Of a DNA stretch of 33,122 nucleotides, positions 24,714 to 31,188 are shown piece by piece. Each line of letters opens with the position of its first letter. Within the stretch, counting starts at the first letter, position 1. The DNA is from Deltaproteobacteria bacterium (GTDB lineage Bacteria; Myxococcota_A; Polyangia; Polyangiales; Sandaracinaceae). Location of the stretch: contig JAFLCL010000066.1 in NCBI GenBank assembly GCA_017303575.1, positions 1 through 33,122 on the forward strand, written 5' to 3'. The position numbers were made by a program, and so were the translations under genes. The notes under the pieces are model-generated. The model worked only from the letters and a program-made list of their open reading frames with translations. It was not told where the DNA came from and ran no database searches.

Positions 24714-25469
24714 TCAGCTCCGCTTTCCCGAGGCCTTCGCAGATCCCTTGCGTTTGTGGGCGTTCTCGTCGATCGCGCTCATCGGCTCGACCTCGAAGCT
24801 CTCGCTCTTCGCGTCCCAGCCGAGGATGAGAGCCTCGTCGTCACGCGCGAGCGCGTCCGGATCGGCGCATCGCACCTGGAGCTGCAGACCCGCCGCGCCG
24901 TCGTCGAGGTGGCCCTCGCCGAACTTGCCGTCGACGCGTCCTGTCGTGATGCGCACGACCTTGCCCACGAGGTCTCGGTGCTTGGTTCCCTGCCTGAGCG
25001 TGAAGAGCGGCGCGAGCGGACGCACCGCGGCGCTGGTGGCGAGGAGACTCACCACGAAGGTCACCGTCGCGATCAGCGTCTGGGTCGCGAGGGCGGGCAG
25101 CGGGAGAAGCGGTCCGACGTGCTTCGCGAGCACGTAGCTCACGATCCACCCGAACAGGCCGAGGAAGGAGAGGGAGATCGTCACCGGCACGCTGCGCAGC
25201 TTCAACGTCGAGAGCAGTAGGGTGAGCACGCCCTCCTTCGCCGCGGCGCCGTCGGCGATGCCGTCGTGGCTCACGTCGTGCGCGTGGCCCATGTCGCCCA
25301 CGTCGTGCCCGTGACCGACGTCCGCCATGGCCTTGCCCTCGGCGCCACCGAGGACGTCGATCTCGAGCGCGCCCAGGATCACCGTCAGCCAGTACACGAC
25401 CGACGCGATGACGAGACACGTCCACGGCAGCGTGGGCATCGAGAACAGGATGGCGAGCAGCTCGTCCAC
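24714..25469 (-). CDS. YqiJ-like (DUF1449/OB-fold) inner-membrane protein
   Basis: A 251-residue protein from GTG 25469. Helix 1 is near PWTCLVIASVVYWLTVILGA. A His/Asp-rich cytoplasmic or periplasmic loop follows (GHGHDVGDMGHAHDVSHD, about 50-66). Helix 2 is around VTISLSFLGLFGWIVSYVLA, and helix 3 around TQTLIATVTFVVSLLATSAA. A C-terminal OB-fold-like domain begins near LVGKVVRITTGRVD and ends with a Lys/Ser-rich tail. The YWLTVILGALEID start fits YqiJ-like proteins, which in E. coli pair with the flotillin YqiK; NfeD-type proteins have a similar role. It lies directly upstream of the flotillin gene on the same strand. The His cluster is unusual and may bind metal. An ATG at 25439 would cut into helix 1. 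Confidence 0.85.
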   Translation of the reverse strand: MDELLAILFSMPTLPWTCLVIASVVYWLTVILGALEIDVLGGAEGKAMADVGHGHDVGDMGHAHDVSHDGIADGAAAKEGVLTLLLSTLKLRSVPVTISLSFLGLFGWIVSYVLAKHVGPLLPLPALATQTLIATVTFVVSLLATSAAVRPLAPLFTLRQGTKHRDLVGKVVRITTGRVDGKFGEGHLDDGAAGLQLQVRCADPDALARDDEALILGWDAKSESFEVEPMSAIDENAHKRKGSAKASGKRS

Positions 25470-25516
25470 GGGGTGCAGTCTGCCAGACGCCGTCGCTCAT
25501 CGATCGATTCCGATCG
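25470..25516. promoter_or_regulatory. 47-base divergent gap with ATCGATCGAT palindrome
   Basis: This gap separates the divergent starts of the YqiJ-like gene and the response regulator. It holds the perfect 10-base palindrome ATCGATCGAT (25499-25508), directly upstream of the response regulator GTG and about 30 bases from the YqiJ-like GTG. It could be an operator, although CGATCG is very common in this genome and the match may be chance. Confidence 0.25.
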
Positions 25517-25990
25517 GTGACGGTGCCGTTCGTCGGCCTTGGCCTGCCTCCTCGGTCCCGGCTACCGTTCGCACGAACGAGGGTGGAACCCGACGACGAC
25601 GACAAGGCCGGGGTGCCCGGCTCTCCGAACCACGACGACGCGCAGCGGGCGCGCGTGAGGGTCGTGTTCGTCGAGGATCTCGCGCCGCTCCGTCGTCTCG
25701 TCGTCTCGGCGCTCGCGTACGAGGGCATCGACGTGCGCGGTGCGGGCTCGCTGTCCGAGGGGCTCGCTGCCGTGGTGGCCGGCGAGCTCGACGTGCTGGT
25801 GACCGATCACTACCTGCCCGACGGAACCGGTCGCGAGCTCGTCGAGCACGCGCGCCGCGTGCGTCCGGGCCTCAAGGCGATGTGCGTGTCCGGCTCGCCC
25901 CAGACCGATCCGGTGTTCGATCGCATCATCGAGAAGCCGTTCGACGTCGAGGTGCTGGCCGCGGAGATCCGCGCGCTCGCGAAGCGCTGA
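25517..25990 (+). CDS. Single-domain response regulator (receiver domain)
   Basis: A 157-residue protein. The receiver domain occupies about residues 46-157: VRVVFVEDLAPLRRLV (acidic pair), DVLVTDHYLPDGTG with the phospho-acceptor Asp97, KAMCVSGSPQ (the Thr/Ser switch) and IIEKPFDVEVL (the conserved Lys). There is no output domain, so it would act through protein contacts or a phosphorelay. The first 45 residues are low-complexity and probably not conserved. The true start may be one of the later GTGs at 25583 or 25613, and the given start at 25517 is just the earliest in frame. No histidine kinase is nearby. It is divergent from the YqiJ-like gene and 41 bases before the PlsC-like gene. Confidence 0.75.
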   Translation: MTVPFVGLGLPPRSRLPFARTRVEPDDDDKAGVPGSPNHDDAQRARVRVVFVEDLAPLRRLVVSALAYEGIDVRGAGSLSEGLAAVVAGELDVLVTDHYLPDGTGRELVEHARRVRPGLKAMCVSGSPQTDPVFDRIIEKPFDVEVLAAEIRALAKR

Positions 25991-26031
25991 GGGTCTCGAC
26001 CTCCGCCTCGAAACAGGGCAGATCCGGGCGC

Positions 26032-26871
26032 GTGAGCGAACAGGCCGAAGCTGAACGTCCCGCGGAGACGGCGCCGACCGCGTCGATCGAGGTCGTCGCA
26101 CCCTCGAAGTCGGAGGTGTCCTACGGCCTCTTCGGGACGCTGCGCCGCATGTGGCGGATGCTCGTCATCACCACGTGGACCTACTGGGTCGTGACGATCC
26201 ATCGCATCAAGGGCACGCCGCCCGAGGGCACGCACGCGAAGGGTCTGCGGTTCTGGGCGCGCGGTGCGCGTCGAATCCTCGGCGTCGACTTCCGCGTGGT
26301 GAGCGGGGCGGTGAGCGAGCCGACGAAGGCGCGGCTGATCGTTTCGAACCACCGGACGCCGCTCGACATCATCCCGCTCGACATCCTCTTCGGCGGCCAC
26401 TTCCTCGCGAACCACAAGACACGCACGGCGCCCGTCGTGGGCATGGCAGCGGAGATGGTCGGCACGATCTTCGTCGATCGAGACGATCGTCGATCGGGCG
26501 CGAACGCGATCCGCACGATGAAGCGCTACCTCGAGGAGAAGCGCACCGTGATCGTGTTCCCCGAGGGAACGACGCACGGGGGCGACGAGGTGCGCGCGTT
26601 CCAGCGCGGAGCGTTCCTCGCGGCCAAGGGCCTCGACGTGGAGATCGTCCCCGTGGGCATCGCGTACCCGTCGGGCCACGAGTTCACGGGGCAGTCCCTC
26701 GGCGCCCACGCGCGCGGCTTCCTCTCGCGACCTTCGAACCGCGCATGGATCTCGATCGGCGAGCCGATCTCCGCCGACACCGTGGTGAAGGACGAAGAGC
26801 AGGTGCGTCGCAAGGTCCAAGAGCTCGTCGATCGATCGCGCGCCGCGGCCGAGGCGGAGAGGCGCGTGTGA
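26032..26871 (+). CDS. 1-acylglycerol-3-phosphate O-acyltransferase-like protein (PlsC family)
   Basis: A 279-residue protein from GTG 26032. A hydrophobic membrane-association segment (MLVITTWTYWVVTI, about 42-56) precedes the acyltransferase core. That core has the catalytic HX4D in NHRTPLD (His107, Asp112), VGMAAEMVGTIFVDRDD, and the glycerol-3-phosphate-binding FPEGTTHGGD (Glu178). VPVGIAYP supplies the third block. This is the LPAAT/PlsC fold used to make phosphatidic acid or to acylate other lipids at the inner membrane. A leader of about 40 residues rich in Glu and Ala is unusual but harmless. The stop overlaps the next gene in a GTGA junction, so both are probably co-translated. Exact acyl acceptor unknown. 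Confidence 0.9.
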   Translation: MSEQAEAERPAETAPTASIEVVAPSKSEVSYGLFGTLRRMWRMLVITTWTYWVVTIHRIKGTPPEGTHAKGLRFWARGARRILGVDFRVVSGAVSEPTKARLIVSNHRTPLDIIPLDILFGGHFLANHKTRTAPVVGMAAEMVGTIFVDRDDRRSGANAIRTMKRYLEEKRTVIVFPEGTTHGGDEVRAFQRGAFLAAKGLDVEIVPVGIAYPSGHEFTGQSLGAHARGFLSRPSNRAWISIGEPISADTVVKDEEQVRRKVQELVDRSRAAAEAERRV

Positions 26872-28043
26872 GCGTCGAGCCTTCGATCCACACGCTGCTC
26901 GGTCCCATCCAGCTCGCGCTGGTGGCCGAGCGCGCGCGTGGGTGGCTGATCTACGACCTGCGCGGTCGGAGCCTCGTGGCGGCGCGGCTGCTCGGCCTCC
27001 GCGCGTGCGGGACCGAGCGTCGCTTCTTCTACTGGATCCCCGCGGAAGGGCTGCCCGTGGCGATCGTGCACGACGACGACGCGACGGGGTTGCCCGATCT
27101 CCCCGGCGAGCGCGCGCGCTACCGCACGGCGATCGAGCTGCGCGCGACGCTCGAGGCGCATGTCCCGCGCGAGGGCACGGTGCTCGTCGAGCAAGCACCG
27201 TTCGCGCAGATCGCGGACCTCGCGATCGTCGACGAAGCGACGCTGTCTCTCTTGCGAGGCCGCGACACGCTGGTGAGGAGCTCGCTCGAGCTCGTGAACC
27301 GCTTCGCGGGGCCTCTCGCCGAGTCGGAGCGCGAGGAGGTCGCCCACGTGATCGCGGACCTCGCGGCGCTCCGCGCAGCGCTCGGGCGCACGCTCGTGTC
27401 GAGCACGTTCGCGACGTGGCAGGAGCTCTGGACACGCATCGAGTCCGAGGCGGCCGCGCGCATGCTCGTGCTCGCCGACGAGTCGGGCTTCGCGATCGAT
27501 CAGCTCGCGCGCGCGCAGCGTGCTTCGGAGCGCGACGGTGGCGCGATCGTGCCCGGATCGAGCGCACGCCTGGATCTGTGGGCCATGCGGCGCGGCAGCA
27601 TCTCGCGGGTGTTGGTGCCGAGCTCCATCGACCTCTTCGTCGGCAGCGAGAGCGCGGCGCACGCGAGCCTCGCGACGGTGGTGGCCGCGTCCGAGGACGA
27701 GATCACCCGCGCGGTCGACGAGCGCGCGAAGCGAGGTCGGGTGCTCGGCAGCGAGATCGCGGAGATCGCATGGAGCGCGGTGCGGCGCCGTGGGCTCGCC
27801 CTCGCCTCGACGTGCGTGGGCTGGCCGCTCGGGCCCGTCGCGCGTGGCTCGCACGCGTGCACGTTCGATGCGGAGGGATTCGCCGATCCACGTGAGGTCG
27901 TCTTCGGCACTGCGTGGGCGCTGCGCCTCGGGATCGACGACGGTCGCGCCATCGCGTGGCGCACGTCGGTGATCGAGCGAGGCGAGGGTGGCGTCGGCGT
28001 GCTGGCCCGCGGCACCGACGGTCTCGTCGTGCGCGCTAGCTGA
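26868..28043 (+). CDS. M24 (aminopeptidase P/creatinase)-like protein with degenerate metal site
   Basis: A 391-residue protein from GTG 26868, overlapping the PlsC-like stop by four bases. The N-terminal part (ARGWLIYDLRGRSL, then RFFYWIPAEGLPVAIVHDDD) resembles the creatinase N-terminal domain. A helix-rich middle follows (NRFAGPLAESEREEVAHVIADL), and ADESGFAIDQLARAQ and SARLDLWAMRRGSI mimic the start of the pita-bread fold, where a first metal Asp would sit in LDLWA. The second Asp, the His in the expected region and the two C-terminal Glu ligands are not in their usual settings, so peptidase activity is doubtful. HACTFDAEGFADPREVVFG, about 60 residues from the C-terminus, is distinct. Family assignment rests on pattern likeness only. 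It may instead be a non-catalytic relative. Confidence 0.65.
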   Translation: MSVEPSIHTLLGPIQLALVAERARGWLIYDLRGRSLVAARLLGLRACGTERRFFYWIPAEGLPVAIVHDDDATGLPDLPGERARYRTAIELRATLEAHVPREGTVLVEQAPFAQIADLAIVDEATLSLLRGRDTLVRSSLELVNRFAGPLAESEREEVAHVIADLAALRAALGRTLVSSTFATWQELWTRIESEAAARMLVLADESGFAIDQLARAQRASERDGGAIVPGSSARLDLWAMRRGSISRVLVPSSIDLFVGSESAAHASLATVVAASEDEITRAVDERAKRGRVLGSEIAEIAWSAVRRRGLALASTCVGWPLGPVARGSHACTFDAEGFADPREVVFGTAWALRLGIDDGRAIAWRTSVIERGEGGVGVLARGTDGLVVRAS

Positions 28044-29790
28044 TCGCTTCGATGCGGCGGATGCCCTTGCGCGTGACGACGACGCGCACGCGGTGCCATC
28101 GACCGGTGTCGCTCGAATCGCCCGCGCGCTTGAGGCGGTAGACGATCCCGAGGTTGTACACGCGAGGCGCCGAGGCGCGTGCGACCACGCCCTGGCGCGG
28201 ATCGGCGAACGCGAACTGACGCTTGGGATCGTCTGTGTGCGCGAGCCAGCGGCGGAGATCGAAGCGGTAGACCTCGGTGATCGCGTCGTAGCGAGGCTCG
28301 ATCTTGCGCACGAGCGAGCGATCCACGACCACGGTCTTCTTGTGATAGAGGACCGTCTCCGGGCGCGCTTCTTCTTCGAGCGTCGACACGCGCGTGGCGC
28401 GACGGACCTCGAGCACCTCGGGTGGAAGCTCCTCGAACGGGATGAAGCCCGATTGCTCTTCCATGCTCGCGAGCTCGTGCTTCTTGCTGGCGTCGCGGAT
28501 GCGCCAGCTGCGATCGGGGAAGTGTCGGGCCACGACGTTCGTGAAGATCGTCTGGAGCAGCGCCTTGATGCGGTCCTTCGCGGCGTACGCGAGGATCGCG
28601 ACCACCGCCCATTTGAAGAAGTCCGTGCCGAGGAAGCCCGTGGGGCCCACGGCCATTCCCGCGGGTCCCCACAGCGCGGCGGCCACGGCGAACGCCATCG
28701 CGACGCTCGCGGCGATCGCATAGAAGAAGTGGAGCACCCAGGTCGAGGCGGCCTTCACCTCGGGCTCGAGCCACAGCACCGACGAGGTGAAGCGCTTGAG
28801 CACGTGGCGGCGGAACTCGAGGTGCTCGGCTTGGCGCGAGGGCATGCCCACGTGACCGATGCCGTCGAGCCCGTTCGCATCGCGGTAGCGTGCCTCCGCG
28901 ACGGCGGCGGCCTCGGCCTTCGCGATCAGGCCTTCCGGTGCGCGCGCGTCCCGCAGGCCGAACGCGAGGTTCGCCATCAACGTCTCGAGGAGACGCGACA
29001 CGTCCTCGTCGGTCCAGCTCGCGGCCGTGAGCACCGGATCCGTCATCGTGCGCGCAGGCTCGAGCGCCGTGCGCATCGAGCTCGCGATCGTGGCGACGTC
29101 CGCGATCATGCGATCGGCGGCGGCGAGCGCGATCGCTCGCCGTGACGGCGCCGCGATCTCGCGCGGACCCGAGCCGGGCGGCGGAGGCACCATCGAGGGC
29201 GTCGCGACCTCGAGGCCCGCGAGGATCGACCGCCGCGCCTCGACACCTGCGGCGCGCACGACGCACGCGTAGAACCGGAGCTCGCAGAGGATCGAGGTCG
29301 GGTCCTTCTTCGCGAACGCGGCGCGGACGCGATCGAGCGGTGCGCCGCAGAGCTCGCTGAACGGCGTCTCCGGTACGGCGAAGCGCACGTACGACTGGAG
29401 GTCGGAGTAGAGGTCCTGCTTGTCGTAGGTGCGGCTCGTGAGGCGCAGGCTCTCGGGCGCGAAGAAGTACGCCTCCCACTCGAACGTCTCGGCGCGAGCG
29501 TCCGCGCGGAGGTCGTAGTCGAGGAGGAACTCGAGGTGCGTGCGGTCGTGCACCCGCAGCGTCGTGTTCTCGTCGGGGCGCGACAGATCCGCGAGCAGCG
29601 AGCCCCAGTCGCTCTGACGATCCGGCGCCCAGCCGCCGGCGTCCTCCTCGACGTCCGACTCTTCCGTCTCGTCAGCAGGCTTGGCTTCGCGACGCGGATC
29701 AGGAGCTGGCTCGAGCGAGAGTCGACGCGTGCTCGCGATCAGTCGATCCTCGTCGCTCGACTTCTTTCGCTTGGCGGTGGACGAGCTCAT
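28036..29790 (-). CDS. Hypothetical protein with two central membrane helices
   Basis: A 584-residue protein starting at ATG 29790 (MSSSTAKRKKSSD). An acidic low-complexity leader runs to about residue 60, and a soluble region to about 340 includes a stretch of Pro/Gly (MVPPPPGSGP) near 200. Two hydrophobic helices follow near 350-372 (VLHFFYAIAASVAMAFAVAA) and 385-402 (FFKWAVVAILAYAA), then a C-terminal domain of about 170 residues with the strand-rich RVYNLGIVYRLKR and RWHRVRVVVTRKGIRRIE. Not recognised as a known family; a loose likeness to DUF3754 proteins was not firm enough to use. Its stop overlaps the convergent M24-like gene by 8 bases. Probably an inner-membrane protein with cytoplasmic domains. 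Confidence 0.75.
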   Translation of the reverse strand: MSSSTAKRKKSSDEDRLIASTRRLSLEPAPDPRREAKPADETEESDVEEDAGGWAPDRQSDWGSLLADLSRPDENTTLRVHDRTHLEFLLDYDLRADARAETFEWEAYFFAPESLRLTSRTYDKQDLYSDLQSYVRFAVPETPFSELCGAPLDRVRAAFAKKDPTSILCELRFYACVVRAAGVEARRSILAGLEVATPSMVPPPPGSGPREIAAPSRRAIALAAADRMIADVATIASSMRTALEPARTMTDPVLTAASWTDEDVSRLLETLMANLAFGLRDARAPEGLIAKAEAAAVAEARYRDANGLDGIGHVGMPSRQAEHLEFRRHVLKRFTSSVLWLEPEVKAASTWVLHFFYAIAASVAMAFAVAAALWGPAGMAVGPTGFLGTDFFKWAVVAILAYAAKDRIKALLQTIFTNVVARHFPDRSWRIRDASKKHELASMEEQSGFIPFEELPPEVLEVRRATRVSTLEEEARPETVLYHKKTVVVDRSLVRKIEPRYDAITEVYRFDLRRWLAHTDDPKRQFAFADPRQGVVARASAPRVYNLGIVYRLKRAGDSSDTGRWHRVRVVVTRKGIRRIEAIS

Positions 29791-29946
29791 GGCGCGGGGC
29801 AGACACGATCTTGACACGTTCCCGTCACACGACCAACGAAGGGCCGCGGGATTCTCCGACCGACGCGCTGCGTCAAGGCGGGGTGGTGGAGGGGCGGCGC
29901 GATCGTGCACCATGGTCGCATCGGCCACGACTCCACACGCCCGAGC
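29791..29946. promoter_or_regulatory. Divergent promoter region
   Basis: The 156 bases separate the two divergent starts at 29790 and 29947. A perfect TTGACA lies at 29811-29816 on the plus strand, but no good -10 sits 16-18 bases downstream. TTGACG lies on the minus strand at 29876-29871, with a weak AATCCC 17 bases on. No clear operator is seen. The region must contain at least one promoter because both genes start here. Confidence 0.35.
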
Positions 29947-31188
29947 ATGCAGGACGCGCAGAGCCCGATCGCGTTCCTCCGCTCACCGCATGCCGTGCGT
30001 CAGCGCGCGGAGTCGGTGCTGACGGCGGGGCTCGAGGGCTCGCTGGCGCACTTCCGCGTGCAGCTCGACGCGATGCCGCGTGTGATCGATCGCGTCGCGC
30101 GCATCACGCGCCAGCGCTACCCCGATCTACGCGTGCCGTGGCCCAGTCGGTTGGATCGTCTGCGGCTCGGCGGTCACGACCGACTCGCGGCGATCCGCGC
30201 CGCGCTCGCGGGCGACCCCGACGAGCGTGCGCGTGTGCTCTTCGAGATCGCGATCATCTCGATCCTGCTCGGCGCGGGCGCCGGACCGAGGTGGCGCTAC
30301 CACGAGCGCGCGACGGGCATCGCGCTCGGTCGCACCGAGGGCCTCGCGCTGGCCAGCTTTCACGCCTACGTCGATGGCCTCTTCTCCAACGATCCGAAGC
30401 AGCCCCTCCGCGCCGACGCCGACGCGCTCGACGCCCTCGATCCCTTGCGCTTCGCGCGCGCGCTCGACGTGCGAGCGGACAACCCGATGGAGGGCCTGGC
30501 AGGTCGAACGGAGCTCCTGAGCCAGCTCGGGTCGGCGATGCGCGCGGCCTCCCACTTCTTCGGCGAAGACGCGCCGCGCCTCGGGCGCCTCTTCGACGCG
30601 ATGAAGGCGCGCGCGAGCCGCACCGAGCGTGGTCGTGCGATCCCTGCACGGCGCATGCTCTCGATGATCCTCGAGGCCTTCTCGCCGATCTGGCCGAGCC
30701 GTCACACCGTGATGGGTGTGAGCGTGGGCGACGTGTGGCCGCATCCGCGCGCGGGCGGCGCGGGACCGAGCGCGGGGCTCGTCCCGTTCCACACGTTCTC
30801 GCAGTGGATGACGTACTCGTTGATCTCGGTGCTCGAGGAGGCGGGTGTCTTCGTCGACGACGTCGCGGAGCTCCCGGGCATGACCGAGTACCGCACGTGT
30901 GGGCTCTTCGTGGACGACGGCGTGCTCGTTCCGGTCTCGGCGGACCTGCGATCGATCGTGCACGACGTGGGCAGCGAGCCGATCGTCGAGTGGCGCGCGC
31001 TCTCGCTCGCGTTGCTCACGCGTGTCGGTCGCGGTCTGCGCGAGACCCTCGGCGTCGAGGGCGAGGTGATGCCCGCCGCGTGCGTGATCGAAGGCGGCAC
31101 GTGGGCCGCGGGTCGCGAGGCCGCGCGCGAGCATCGCAGCGATGGAACGCCGCCGATCCTCGCGCGCACCGACGGCACGGTCTTCTAG
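29947..31188 (+). CDS. DUF1688/URC4 (Urg3)-family protein
   Basis: A 413-residue protein from ATG 29947 (an earlier ATG at 29905 would add 14 residues). It matches the DUF1688 type: AFLRSPHAVRQRAESVL at the start, VPWPSRLDRLRLGG, LFEIAIISILLGAGAGPRWRY, RTEGLALASFHAYVDGLFS, NPMEGLAGRTELL, PFHTFSQWMTYSLI and MTEYRTCGLFVDDGVL. In yeasts (URC4/Urg3) the family belongs to the uracil catabolic URC pathway. Bacterial members often accompany a uracil phosphoribosyltransferase and a GTP cyclohydrolase II-like URC1 gene, and neither is in this window. Cytosolic. The exact reaction is unknown. Its TAG shares a CTAG palindrome with the stop of the convergent sigma-54 regulator. Confidence 0.9.
   Translation: MQDAQSPIAFLRSPHAVRQRAESVLTAGLEGSLAHFRVQLDAMPRVIDRVARITRQRYPDLRVPWPSRLDRLRLGGHDRLAAIRAALAGDPDERARVLFEIAIISILLGAGAGPRWRYHERATGIALGRTEGLALASFHAYVDGLFSNDPKQPLRADADALDALDPLRFARALDVRADNPMEGLAGRTELLSQLGSAMRAASHFFGEDAPRLGRLFDAMKARASRTERGRAIPARRMLSMILEAFSPIWPSRHTVMGVSVGDVWPHPRAGGAGPSAGLVPFHTFSQWMTYSLISVLEEAGVFVDDVAELPGMTEYRTCGLFVDDGVLVPVSADLRSIVHDVGSEPIVEWRALSLALLTRVGRGLRETLGVEGEVMPAACVIEGGTWAAGREAAREHRSDGTPPILARTDGTVF

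Noticed and set aside
29811..29840. A sigma-70 promoter at the perfect TTGACA
   Set aside because: No acceptable -10 element at 16-18 bases; kept only as part of the divergent region.
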